Virus record (IMG/VR): IMGVR_UViG_3300027816_000207
Coordinates: 1 to 38,570 of that record
Origin: a virus
Direction: 5' to 3' (one strand)
DNA length: 38,570 nucleotides
The position numbers and the translations under genes were made by a program. Within the stretch, counting starts at the first letter, position 1, and every line of letters begins with the position of its first letter. The notes below the pieces were generated by a model. It was not told the DNA's origin. It made no database searches and saw only the letters and a program-made list of their open reading frames with translations. Below, piece by piece: positions 21,769 to 28,172 of this stretch.

Positions 21769-22050
21769 ATGAAAAGATTTAATCCAGAAACTAAAACCTA
21801 CAAGGTTTTCAACGCACTTTACAATGGCGAAGCTCTTACTGCCGCTCAGGCTCGTAAGCGTTTTGGTGTTGGCAACTTGAGTGCTGAAGTATCACGCATC
21901 CGTCACAACGGTTATGCTGTATATGGCAATCAGCGTGTCGCAGGCAACGGCGTTACCGTTACTGAATACGAGATGGGTCGTCCTTCACGCGAGATCGTTG
22001 CTCTTGGCTACAAGGCCAAAGCCGCTGGTCTTACACTAGACACTATCTAA
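21769..22050 (+). CDS. Winged helix-turn-helix protein, 93 aa
   Basis: Start at 21769 after GAAAGAGG. Residues 8-62 form a winged HTH typical of small phage regulators: TYKVFNALYNGEALTAAQAR, RFGVGNLSAEVSRIRHNGYA, with the wing VYGNQRVAGNGVTVTEYEM. It likely binds DNA and could regulate early transcription. The rest is basic and helical. It stands alone between a promoter and a terminator. Confidence 0.8.
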   Translation: MKRFNPETKTYKVFNALYNGEALTAAQARKRFGVGNLSAEVSRIRHNGYAVYGNQRVAGNGVTVTEYEMGRPSREIVALGYKAKAAGLTLDTI

Positions 22051-22071
22051 ACCCTAAAAAGGTTATGACAG

Positions 22072-22106
22072 GGTGTGTTGTATTCGTGCAACACACCTTT
22101 TCTTTT
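22072..22106 (+). terminator. Intrinsic terminator
   Basis: GGTGTGTTG (22072-22080) pairs with CAACACACC (22089-22097), followed by TTTTCTTTT. Confidence 0.85.
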
Positions 22107-22119
22107 GGCTAAAAAATGG

Positions 22120-22147
22120 TTGACATATAGCCTAGTGATGCTATAAT
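22120..22147 (+). promoter_or_regulatory. Sigma70 promoter
   Basis: TTGACA, 16 bp, TATAAT. Confidence 0.75.
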
Positions 22148-22172
22148 AGTTCTATATTGAGGAGCAAGGACT

Positions 22173-22322
22173 ATGAAGATCACAATTAAATTGAAGCAAC
22201 CAAAACAACGCAATCTTATTGCTCGTGCCGTTTTGGACCCAAACAGCGTGTTTCGTCCAAAGAGCGAACGAGATCGTACCAAATACAATCGCAAAGCCAA
22301 ACACCCCAACAAGGAGCAATGA
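22173..22322 (+). CDS. Small highly basic protein, 49 aa
   Basis: MKITIKLKQPKQRNLIARAV, then a Lys/Arg-rich tail (RPKSERDRTKYNRKAKHPNK). GAGGAGC precedes the ATG. The strong positive charge suggests nucleic-acid binding. It is a short frame hidden by a longer one in another phase. It ends one base before the next ATG. Confidence 0.72.
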   Translation: MKITIKLKQPKQRNLIARAVLDPNSVFRPKSERDRTKYNRKAKHPNKEQ

Positions 22323-22323
22323 A

Positions 22324-22551
22324 ATGGGCTATACCGTGCTACCCGAATTTGATCGCAAAGTCTACACTGACCTCAGCAAAGAGGGCCTGGAGGGTCCGTT
22401 CGTGTTCCAAACTGGAGCCGTGTTCTACTATGACCCTCGCGAAGGCAAATACTACGATCGTAGGACTGATATGTTCATCTCCAACAAAGACATGATGATC
22501 CACTACGGTTTGGTAGACGCTGATCACTACAATCCTTTCAAAGAAGTTTGA
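22324..22551 (+). CDS. Hypothetical protein, 75 aa
   Basis: ATG at 22324 with AAGGAGC upstream, inside the preceding gene. Tyr- and Asp-rich: MGYTVLPEFDRKVYTDLSKE, then VFYYDPREGKYYDRRTDMFI. Function unknown. The upstream in-frame extension is the shadow of the basic 49-aa gene. Confidence 0.7.
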   Translation: MGYTVLPEFDRKVYTDLSKEGLEGPFVFQTGAVFYYDPREGKYYDRRTDMFISNKDMMIHYGLVDADHYNPFKEV

Positions 22552-22562
22552 ACAAATAGAGG

Positions 22563-22591
22563 TTGACCTAGAGTTCAATCTTTGCTATAAT
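22563..22591 (+). promoter_or_regulatory. Sigma70 promoter
   Basis: TTGACC, 17 bp, TATAAT; an in-frame ATG (22598) lies 6 nt behind the -10. Confidence 0.72.
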
Positions 22592-22621
22592 TAACACATG
22601 AAACAACAAATAGGAGTAGCT

Positions 22622-23065
22622 ATGGAAAACACTTATTGGAATGGTCAGGGCAAGTTTCAAGCAGGATACAATGAGCTGATCAAGCTGATGCCTCCATCGG
22701 GCCGGGCAGACACAGTGGCTGGTGAAATGATTCGAGCAGTGAGCCGCTTGGGCTATGACTTCTACAACAACGGTATGGGCAACAACACCTCTGGTGCTGT
22801 GAACTTCCTGCGTGACAAGAGTGCCATTGACCCTGAGACCTATGCTACAATCTACGAATACACCCGAGGCCAACTGTATCGTGGACGCTACAACGGCGAC
22901 AGCCTGCAACAGGCTATTGAACGGGCCACGGACATGACAGTGGAGATGATCACTCGAAATCCTGTGTTGATCACCCTCGCCAACACCCAAGATATGTTCG
23001 ACTTCGAAGATGCTGAAGAGCATTACGAATACGACGAAGACTACGACGAAGAAGAATTTCGGTAA
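22622..23065 (+). CDS. Conserved phage protein with acidic tail, 147 aa
   Basis: MENTYWNGQGKFQAGYNELI, with TAGGAG before the ATG; an ATG at the predicted transcription start would add eight residues (MKQQIGVA). A helical fold (IKLMPPSGRADTVAGEMIRA, VSRLGYDFYNNGMGNN) is followed by a very acidic, Tyr-rich tail (EDAEEHYEYDEDYDEEEF). The WNGQGKFQ and RLGYDFYNNGMGNN segments look well conserved among phages. Function unknown; the tail may mimic nucleic acid. Confidence 0.78.
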   Translation: MENTYWNGQGKFQAGYNELIKLMPPSGRADTVAGEMIRAVSRLGYDFYNNGMGNNTSGAVNFLRDKSAIDPETYATIYEYTRGQLYRGRYNGDSLQQAIERATDMTVEMITRNPVLITLANTQDMFDFEDAEEHYEYDEDYDEEEFR

Positions 23066-23073
23066 AATACAGG

Positions 23074-23102
23074 TTGACAGAGCCTGTGCTTTGTCATATA
23101 AT
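23074..23102 (+). promoter_or_regulatory. Sigma70 promoter
   Basis: TTGACA, 17 bp, TATAAT; directly after the stop of the preceding gene. Confidence 0.78.
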
Positions 23103-23129
23103 ATACACAACGCAACTAAGGAGTATCTC

Positions 23130-23621
23130 ATGAACTGTTCACCCACACTTACCGCAGAAGAGTTTAAGACTGTCCACAACGCCCTTTGGGAATTGGATTG
23201 TGTGACCCAACAACTTGAAGATGTTCTCAAGCCTGAACTGTATGTTAAACTGGCCCATGCTGCCAGCACTATCCGACAGGGCCTCACAGGCGCTTACGAG
23301 CAGGACAATAGTGCTTTCGATCGCAAGAATGATCACTTCACTGCCGTGCAGAGCCAAGAACAGTTTAGGTCTATTTGGAGCCTCTATGAGATTGATGATC
23401 TTGACGCAGAGCATCCTTACCCTGCAGACAGTGTGGTAATGTATAGTCAGCATTGGGGTGAAAAGGGTCCTGTGCATTGTGCAGTATATGGTAAGACCTG
23501 GCGTGATCTATATCGTGCCGCTGACAACTGTATCAAACTCAGCGGAGACCAGCATCATGTGTTTATTGAGTCGTTCACTCTAAAAAACGGCAACGAACTT
23601 AACCTTTCAACTGGGAGCTAA
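23130..23621 (+). CDS. Hypothetical early protein, 163 aa
   Basis: Start MNCSPTLTAEEFKTVHNALW after AAGGAG. Helical first half (LEDVLKPELYVKLAHAASTI, RQGLTGAYEQDN), mixed second half (VVMYSQHWGEKGPVHCAVYG, TWRDLYRAADNCIKL). No family is recognised. First gene of a four-gene unit. Confidence 0.75.
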   Translation: MNCSPTLTAEEFKTVHNALWELDCVTQQLEDVLKPELYVKLAHAASTIRQGLTGAYEQDNSAFDRKNDHFTAVQSQEQFRSIWSLYEIDDLDAEHPYPADSVVMYSQHWGEKGPVHCAVYGKTWRDLYRAADNCIKLSGDQHHVFIESFTLKNGNELNLSTGS

Positions 23622-23623
23622 TT

Positions 23624-23839
23624 ATGGGTATGGAAAAACGAGTATTGAACGAGCTGGACGAAGAATTGAATGTGCAGGATGTGTATTTTGCCTATGGCAA
23701 TCTTCATGTGCTGAACGGATACGATCTTAAAAGTGTGGTGGGCTATATGCTGGTCAACTACCCTGACGTCAAGGTTATTCTTGACGAAGAAGACTATCAA
23801 ATTGAAGCGTTCAATCCATACGATACGGTGAACAGCTAA
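23624..23839 (+). CDS. Hypothetical protein, 71 aa
   Basis: MGMEKRVLNELDEELNVQDV, acidic, with strands and helices typical of a small alpha/beta fold (VYFAYGNLHVLNGYDLKSVV, VKVILDEEDYQIEAF). It is separated from the upstream stop by two bases. Function unknown. Confidence 0.72.
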   Translation: MGMEKRVLNELDEELNVQDVYFAYGNLHVLNGYDLKSVVGYMLVNYPDVKVILDEEDYQIEAFNPYDTVNS

Positions 23840-23840
23840 C

Positions 23841-24050
23841 ATGAAACTCACAGGTCTAGCAGTGATCCTAGTGGCCCTATGCCTACTACCAGGGTGTGGC
23901 ACCACTGGCAAGAACTCTATCCAAACAGTTAATCTGATACGGGGCCTTGACTCAGGCAGCTACAGTGGCCCGGGTCTCAATGAGCGTGTGATCAACTGCT
24001 TTGTGGCCACTGTGGACACCAACAATCGCGGGGGCCCATGCAGTCGTTAA
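23841..24050 (+). CDS. Predicted small lipoprotein, 69 aa
   Basis: MKLTGLAVILVALCLLPGCG: a classic lipoprotein signal with lipobox LPGC (lipid Cys19). The mature part has two more cysteines (VINCFVATV, GGPCSR) that could pair in the periplasm. It overlaps the next gene. Function unknown; with the two lipoproteins near 15 kb, this is the third lipobox protein of the early region. Confidence 0.75.
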   Translation: MKLTGLAVILVALCLLPGCGTTGKNSIQTVNLIRGLDSGSYSGPGLNERVINCFVATVDTNNRGGPCSR

Positions 24051-24325
24051 GGGCTACCCTAGAGTGGATTCGAGCAGACTATCGCACCAACCCCCTACGC
24101 TTCTGCATAGAGGCCTGGGCTTGGGCATTCAGTATTGGTGCGGCTGTGCTGTTCGCCGCAACTGTGCCCAATTTACCCTATGTGCCCTACTTGATCATCA
24201 CTGTGACAAACTGTGCTCTTTATGCTTGGGCTAGTTGGAGCAGGGGATCATTTGGGCTCTTGGCCAATTATCTGCTTCTAACCACAATTGATACCATTGC
24301 GTTGATTCGAGCAGTCCTAGCCTAA
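24038..24325 (+). CDS. Membrane protein, 95 aa
   Basis: MQSLRATLEWIRADYRTNPL then three hydrophobic segments (AWAWAFSIGAAVLFAAT, YVPYLIITVTNCALYAWASW, LLANYLLLTTIDTIALIR). The shape is like small PnuC- or holin-sized inner-membrane proteins, but no family is assigned. It starts inside the lipoprotein gene, so the two are coupled. Confidence 0.72.
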   Translation: MQSLRATLEWIRADYRTNPLRFCIEAWAWAFSIGAAVLFAATVPNLPYVPYLIITVTNCALYAWASWSRGSFGLLANYLLLTTIDTIALIRAVLA

Positions 24326-24341
24326 ATTGGCTAGATCAAGG

Positions 24342-24370
24342 TTGACACTCCCTGGGTGGGGTGTTATACT
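24342..24370 (+). promoter_or_regulatory. Sigma70 promoter
   Basis: TTGACA, 17 bp, TATACT. Confidence 0.75.
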
Positions 24371-24383
24371 GTATACACAGTAA

Positions 24384-24403
24384 GGAACAAGGGGGCTTGT
24401 TCC
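24384..24403 (+). promoter_or_regulatory. 5'-leader hairpin
   Basis: GGAACAAG pairs perfectly with CTTGTTCC around a GGGG loop, close to the predicted mRNA start and 32 bp before the Api92-like gene. Confidence 0.55.
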
Positions 24404-24435
24404 ACTGCAACTAAACAAGGAAAGAGGGTAACACT

Positions 24436-25059
24436 ATGCCAAATTGGTGCAACAACAACGTCACAATCAGTCACACAGACCCAACCAAAATAGAGGCTCT
24501 TGCAGCCGCTGTGCGTGAGGGCAAGTTCTGCAATTTCGTAAAGCCAGTGCCAGCGAGCCTGCACATCGTAGCAGGACGAGTTGGGGATGACAACGATCCT
24601 GAGCAGATCAAACTGCATGAACAAACCATGAACAATCTTAGCGTCTACGGCTATGCTACATGGTATGACTTCTGTGTGAACGAATGGGGCACCAAGTGGG
24701 ATGTAGACTCTTACGAAGGGGAGAATACCCAGGTGGAGAACGGTGTGCTAGAGTTTGGCTTTGACTCAGCTTGGAGCCCTCCTGTGTTCGTGTATGAAGC
24801 ATTGGTAGATCAGGGATATGCTGTGATCGCATACTACAACGAACCCGGTATGGGCTTTGTGGGCAAGTGGGACAATGGTGTAGATGATTGCGTTGAATAC
24901 CACGGCCAAACCAGTGACACTGTGCGTGATTACATTGGTGAAGAACTGGACGATATGTATGCCATCTCAGAGACCATGGCAGAATACGAAGACTTTGAAA
25001 ATCAAGAGATTGACCTCGATGGGGGAGCAAGTGCAACCAATGAACAAGTCAAGGATTAA
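24436..25059 (+). CDS. Api92-like ferredoxin-fold protein (DUF1281/YubB type), 207 aa
   Basis: Begins MPNWCNNNVTISHTDPTKIE, the hallmark of the Api92/YubB family, with the second family marker NEWGTKWDVDSYEG (about 82-95) and LEFGFDSAWSPPVFVYEALV. The fold is ferredoxin-like. The family is spread over phages and plasmids and its role is unknown. The C-terminal 40 residues are acidic. Ribosome binding site AAGGAAAGAGG. Overlap or close spacing with the small gene after it. Confidence 0.87.
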   Translation: MPNWCNNNVTISHTDPTKIEALAAAVREGKFCNFVKPVPASLHIVAGRVGDDNDPEQIKLHEQTMNNLSVYGYATWYDFCVNEWGTKWDVDSYEGENTQVENGVLEFGFDSAWSPPVFVYEALVDQGYAVIAYYNEPGMGFVGKWDNGVDDCVEYHGQTSDTVRDYIGEELDDMYAISETMAEYEDFENQEIDLDGGASATNEQVKD

Positions 25060-25063
25060 GCTG

Positions 25064-25258
25064 ATGCCCGGAACATTCGAACTCGCAGCCATTCTGCGTG
25101 TGCAGGGCTTTCTCTCAGCATACGACACAGATCAACCCGCAGAAATCCTAGCTGACATCATGCACTACTGCAACTCTGCAGGCATCAACTTCCTAGGACA
25201 GGTTCACCTAGCAGAAAGCTATGTAGTAGAAGAGCTCAGTGCAGACTCAGAGGCCTAG
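25064..25258 (+). CDS. Hypothetical protein, 64 aa
   Basis: Start at 25064 (MPGTFELAAILRVQGFLSAY) with AAGGA 8 nt upstream, just after the Api92-like stop; an in-frame ATG at 25040 is the alternative. Helical, with a single Cys (MHYCNSAGINFLGQVHLAES) and an acidic end. Function unknown. Confidence 0.62.
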   Translation: MPGTFELAAILRVQGFLSAYDTDQPAEILADIMHYCNSAGINFLGQVHLAESYVVEELSADSEA

Positions 25259-25265
25259 TCAAAAG

Positions 25266-25302
25266 TGTAAATACTGGGAAGGCAGAAATTAAGCCTTCCC
25301 AA
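25266..25302 (+). promoter_or_regulatory. Late-type box followed by a leader hairpin
   Basis: GTGTAAATA (25265-25273) is followed at once by GGGAAGGC and its complement GCCTTCCC around an 8-9 nt loop. The 105-aa gene starts 16 nt further on. A structured 5' end could stabilise the mRNA. Confidence 0.45.
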
Positions 25303-25317
25303 CTCAAAGGTATTAGC

Positions 25318-25635
25318 ATGGATGACCAGGACGATGACGAATTTGAAGGCACAGATGATGTTGTGCCTGTATACACAGTTGATGAAGAAACCAGAAGTAT
25401 CATAGAAGCGGCACTGAACTGCATGGTCAGCCTTTCCGAAGCACAGATCTCAGAAGAAGCGGCACAGAGTGTCCTAGCCCTCGCAGACGATCTAGCCATT
25501 AGATTCAATATAAATCGCATTGAAGTAGAGCAAGAAGTGCATACAGAGGACGGTGTTGATGAAGTGATCTACCGTCCCAAGAACAGCATTTTCAAGAGCA
25601 AGCTACTGGACGATGACGACCCCGAAGCCCAGTAG
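25318..25635 (+). CDS. Hypothetical acidic protein, 105 aa
   Basis: Very acidic ends (MDDQDDDEFEGTDDVVPVYT; LLDDDDPEAQ) around a helical centre (RSIIEAALNCMVSLSEAQIS, EEAAQSVLALADDLAIRF). AAAGG precedes the ATG. The next gene starts inside its last codons. Function unknown. Confidence 0.72.
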   Translation: MDDQDDDEFEGTDDVVPVYTVDEETRSIIEAALNCMVSLSEAQISEEAAQSVLALADDLAIRFNINRIEVEQEVHTEDGVDEVIYRPKNSIFKSKLLDDDDPEAQ

Positions 25636-26098
25636 TCTTTGGAAAGGACAGCTACGAGTCGCCAGCACCGCTGTGCAGGATTATGCACATCTTGTAGCGA
25701 ATTCAATACCTCCTGAAGACTCAGAGCGTTTTGCTCGCAAAATGATCTACTGGCTGACCCACGAGCCCCTGCATCCCATTATACTCACAGCAGAACCCGA
25801 AGGGATACTCACTATAGCACGAGGACAGAGCAGATTCCTAGCCGCTGTGATTCTGGGCAAAAGTTGGCCCTGTAGAGTGTTTGCTTATCACAAGCCCAAC
25901 TCAGATCCCAGCAGTTGGTTAGAGCAGATACTGACCAAAACCAAGCAGTGTACGGTCAGAGCTAAACTGCCCGAAGACCCACAGGATCCTATACTGGGAT
26001 TCAAACTTGCACTGAATCAAATAGCTCTGCCCTCACGGTTGCCCACTAACTACGCAGAGTGGTGCGAATTTCTGGACAGAGCAAGGTTAGCCCTCTAA
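25613..26098 (+). CDS. Hypothetical protein with weak ParB/sulfiredoxin-like segment, 161 aa
   Basis: MTTPKPSSLWKGQLRVASTA at the start; overlaps the acidic gene by 23 nt. The stretch HPIILTAEPEGILTIARGQS and RFLAAVILGKSWPCRVFAYH resembles the G-x-xR-x-xAA-x-x-LG core of ParB-like nuclease/CTPase domains, where a Gly/Arg pair binds nucleotide. The match is short and could be chance. The remaining sequence is helical. No other family fits. Confidence 0.68.
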   Translation: MTTPKPSSLWKGQLRVASTAVQDYAHLVANSIPPEDSERFARKMIYWLTHEPLHPIILTAEPEGILTIARGQSRFLAAVILGKSWPCRVFAYHKPNSDPSSWLEQILTKTKQCTVRAKLPEDPQDPILGFKLALNQIALPSRLPTNYAEWCEFLDRARLAL

Positions 26099-26141
26099 TC
26101 CGCAGAGCGGTGCAAAAAAAATTTAACACCCAGTTAGGATT

Positions 26142-26390
26142 CTAAGCGGCATTGAGCAGATAGTAGGGTTTACCAATCGCACTAACCCACGAACTAAACT
26201 GTAGCAAGAACAAGCTACGCACAGGTGTATCCTCTAGCTCTATGACCCATCCTGTGTTACTGAGACTGATACGAGTTCTATACATGGGCACACTACGACC
26301 CTCAAACTGACACCACAGCCACATACGATTGATATGATCGTAGTTGGTGGTTTGAACTAGATAGTATTCAACTGCCCTGATATTAGCCAT
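26142..26390 (-). CDS. Hypothetical protein on the opposite strand, 82 aa
   Basis: An isolated minus-strand frame. MANIRAVEYYLVQTTNYDHI, then RMWLWCQFEGRSVPMYRTRI and SLSNTGWVIELEDTP; the composition is protein-like with alternating strands. Upstream is a purine-rich AAGGGC. The gene is flanked by plus-strand genes, so an antisense role of its transcript cannot be excluded. Confidence 0.52.
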   Translation of the reverse strand: MANIRAVEYYLVQTTNYDHINRMWLWCQFEGRSVPMYRTRISLSNTGWVIELEDTPVRSLFLLQFSSWVSAIGKPYYLLNAA

Positions 26391-26453
26391 TTGCCCATTT
26401 GCCCTTGTGCAATAGTATATATCGAATCTATGCTATAAAGCATACGCACCTAC

Positions 26454-26526
26454 TGGCCCCGCTGTAAGCATATTGGACACACGCACTAGAACACTTATAG
26501 TATAGGCCCCGCTGTAGGGTTCTAGG
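26454..26526 (+). repeat. Second pair of GGCCCCGCTGT repeats
   Basis: Copies at about 26455-26465 and 26515-26525 (60 bp apart), sharing an 11-bp core with the pair at 14612-14658, again upstream of a late-type box and a start codon. Confidence 0.65.
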
Positions 26527-26543
26527 CATTCTAGGTGCAGAGT

Positions 26544-26551
26544 CTTAAATA
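26544..26551 (+). promoter_or_regulatory. Late-type promoter box abutting a start codon
   Basis: CTTAAATA, then 5 nt, then the ATG at 26557; no ribosome binding site. Confidence 0.45.
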
Positions 26552-26556
26552 AGTGT

Positions 26557-26769
26557 ATGAGCAAGCAAGAACACAACAAGGCGAGTATTGAACTGGTGAC
26601 TGCACTACTGCGTCTAGCGCCTAGTAGATACACCACTGAAAAGGGTCGTTGGGTATGGGTGGCAGGCAGGTTAGCTTCAATGATTATACGCTGGAGCAGA
26701 CTGGACATGACTGTGCGTCAAGAAGTTGAGGGACTACTTAGAGATAGTAGGAGACGGGGCAGTGAGTAA
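26557..26769 (+). CDS. Small basic protein, 70 aa
   Basis: MSKQEHNKASIELVTALLRL, then APSRYTTEKGRWVWVAGRLA and an Arg-rich tail (RQEVEGLLRDSRRRGSE). Helical and basic, so nucleic-acid binding is possible. It lies directly before the non-coding region with the DnaA boxes and after the GGCCCCGCTGT pair. No family is recognised. Confidence 0.58.
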   Translation: MSKQEHNKASIELVTALLRLAPSRYTTEKGRWVWVAGRLASMIIRWSRLDMTVRQEVEGLLRDSRRRGSE

Positions 26770-27422
26770 CGGAATGGTAGATGAAATGGTAAATGAAATG
26801 GTAAAAGTATTTGAACTATGCCTCTCGTCACCTCGACCTTGCCAATCTTTTCCACGCTTGTAGAGGCCGATTTGCGTCCTTGATCAGACGGTTCTAATAC
26901 ACCACCTCACCATAGGACCACCATTGTAGACGGTTTTTAACGCCCTGCAACCGGCCTTAAATGGTGGTTCTACTCTGACTCTACTGTGAAGTCTACTATA
27001 GACTAAGCTGTGATCACACTGTGTGACTCTACTATACTGTATAGACCTAGACCACTATTAACCCTAGTGTCAACCAGGTCTTTCTTTTTTGTGGCTTTTA
27101 TGCAACGGATTTGCCCTGTGGATAAGCTGTGGATAAGCTGTGGATAACTTTGGCCCGTGCTTGTGGATAAGCTGTGGATAACTTTGACATTGTGGATAAC
27201 CTGTGGATAACCTGGGGTCTCGCGCCTGCCCCTGTTCGTTCGGATTCGGTCCTAAACCGCCGCCCACCCTCCACGTCCACCCCGGAATTGTAGTCCTTCG
27301 ACGCTATGCAGGGGTCTTCTTGTTGTGCCTTGCCCTTACTGTTCTTACAGTATAACGCCTTTTGGCTTTTGAGTCAACCGTTTTTTGGTGTCCAGGTCCA
27401 GTGTAGGGTCTTTATATTTTGG
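26770..27422. other. Non-coding, possibly replication-related region
   Basis: About 650 bp without a supported gene. From left to right it has a direct repeat (ATGAAATGGTAA type, 26778-26806), an inverted repeat ACCACCATT/AATGGTGGT (26917-26925 and 26960-26968), and a row of short palindromes at 26990-27004, 27009-27018, 27014-27026 and 27033-27043. These are followed by T-rich DNA (27081-27090), seven DnaA boxes (27117-27210), a GC-rich stretch (27211-27290) and a T-rich stretch before the next promoter. Frames over the boxes are repeats in translation, not genes. Confidence 0.7.
27117..27210 (-). repeat. Cluster of seven perfect DnaA boxes
   Basis: TGTGGATAA (TTATCCACA on the other strand) occurs at 27117, 27128, 27139, 27162, 27173, 27191 and 27202, all in the same orientation. 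The spacing is 11, 11, 23, 11, 18 and 11 bp, so most lie on one helical face. Each is an exact match to the bacterial high-affinity DnaA-binding consensus. Confidence 0.9.
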
Positions 27423-27428
27423 TTGACA
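27405..27428 (+). repeat. 24-bp direct repeat, copy 1
   Basis: Identical to 27759-27782; runs from AGGGTCTTTATATTTT to the -35 box TTGACA. The two copies flank the AT-rich 86-aa gene and are 354 bp apart. Confidence 0.85.
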
Positions 27429-27451
27429 TGAGGGGCACTTTGCGCTATAAT
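27423..27451 (+). promoter_or_regulatory. Sigma70 promoter
   Basis: TTGACA, 17 bp, TATAAT. Confidence 0.8.
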
Positions 27452-27477
27452 TAACACTTCGGAACAAAGGAAACACA

Positions 27478-27738
27478 ATGCAAGCACTACGCAAAAGCCC
27501 AATCAAATTTACATTTAATAATGTACAGTATAAGGTCCCTGTTAATAACTTTGTCCCCGCAAAAGGTTATGTTAATGTGTTAGCTATTAGTCCTAGTATA
27601 GTAGACGAAAATACAGATAACCCTGCTATTAGAATATTTGTACAATGTAATAAAAACAGCCAACAAAATGGTCGTCAATATGCTTTGTTTTATAATATTA
27701 ATAAACGTCAATTTGACGGACATTTTACAGTAAACTAA
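27478..27738 (+). CDS. Hypothetical protein with AT-rich codon use, 86 aa
   Basis: MQALRKSPIKFTFNNVQYKV, Asn-rich with alternating strands (VNVLAISPSIVDENTDNPAI, RIFVQCNKNSQQNGRQYALF). Codons are strongly AT-rich (AAT, TTA, GTT, TAT), unlike most neighbours. It is flanked by 24-bp direct repeats that include the -35 boxes of its own and the next promoter, which suggests gain or possible loss as a promoter-gene cassette. AAGGAAAC precedes the ATG. No family is recognised. Confidence 0.72.
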   Translation: MQALRKSPIKFTFNNVQYKVPVNNFVPAKGYVNVLAISPSIVDENTDNPAIRIFVQCNKNSQQNGRQYALFYNINKRQFDGHFTVN

Positions 27739-27744
27739 ACAATA

Positions 27745-27774
27745 GCCCTTCGCAACGGAGGGTCTTTATATTTT
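27745..27774 (+). terminator. Intrinsic terminator
   Basis: CCCTTCG (27746-27752) pairs with CGGAGGG (27756-27762), followed by TCTTTATATTTT. The T-tract is part of the second 24-bp repeat. Confidence 0.7.
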
Positions 27775-27782
27775 GGTTGACA
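27759..27782 (+). repeat. 24-bp direct repeat, copy 2
   Basis: Identical to 27405-27428. Confidence 0.85.
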
Positions 27783-27805
27783 GTTTGGGCTAGAGGTAGT
27801 ATACT
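27777..27805 (+). promoter_or_regulatory. Sigma70 promoter
   Basis: TTGACA, 17 bp, TATACT. Confidence 0.8.
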
Positions 27806-27828
27806 GTAAACACTAAGGAGAGCAAGCT

Positions 27829-28089
27829 ATGACGCAGAAGACATTCAGATTTGTAGGGGTCAGTACACTGAACGGTGTGACTGCTGTGCGCTATGCTAAC
27901 GAGAAGGGCCGTGCTCGTGTACTAGAGCGCAACGGACACTTGGATGTGGTGCTAGTAGACGCAGAGGAAGCACTACACCAGATGGACTTGGTGGACCTGC
28001 TGTTGACCCGTGCAGAGGCGGGGGAGTTTGATACACCTGCGGTTGAGGCTATAGGTGCAGAAGCGCGGCGCTTGGGCTTTGTAGTATAA
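27829..28089 (+). CDS. Conserved phage protein, 86 aa, paralogue of the gene at 30469
   Basis: MTQKTFRFVGVSTLNGVTAV, then RYANEKGRARVLERNGHLDV, a C-terminal helix. It lines up along its length with the N-terminal 80 residues of the protein at 30469-30810 (GVST-x-x-GVT-x-VR(Y/F)AN, then a similar V-L-x-x-N-x-H pattern). The fold looks like a small beta sheet plus helices. AAGGAGAGC precedes the ATG. Monocistronic. Function unknown. Confidence 0.75.
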   Translation: MTQKTFRFVGVSTLNGVTAVRYANEKGRARVLERNGHLDVVLVDAEEALHQMDLVDLLLTRAEAGEFDTPAVEAIGAEARRLGFVV

Positions 28090-28113
28090 CCTTACAGGGC
28101 ACAGGGCTTTTGG

Positions 28114-28142
28114 TTGACAGTTTGGATTTGTCGTGCTATAAT
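28114..28142 (+). promoter_or_regulatory. Sigma70 promoter
   Basis: TTGACA, 17 bp, TATAAT. Confidence 0.8.
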
Positions 28143-28172
28143 ATAGGTACAGTAAATAACAAGGAGTTAAAA

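Noticed and set aside
22568-23287. 239-residue minus-strand frame
   Set aside because: Antisense of two plus-strand genes with promoters and ribosome binding sites; its Val/His/Ser-rich composition is that of a shadow frame.
27070-27280. Minus-strand reading frames over the DnaA boxes, with repeats such as LSTAYPQ
   Set aside because: The amino-acid repeats are simply the translated 9-mer boxes; there is no ribosome binding site and no domain.
27405-27782. Insertion sequence or transposon between the 24-bp repeats
   Set aside because: No transposase and no terminal inverted repeats; the repeats are promoter/terminator sequence.
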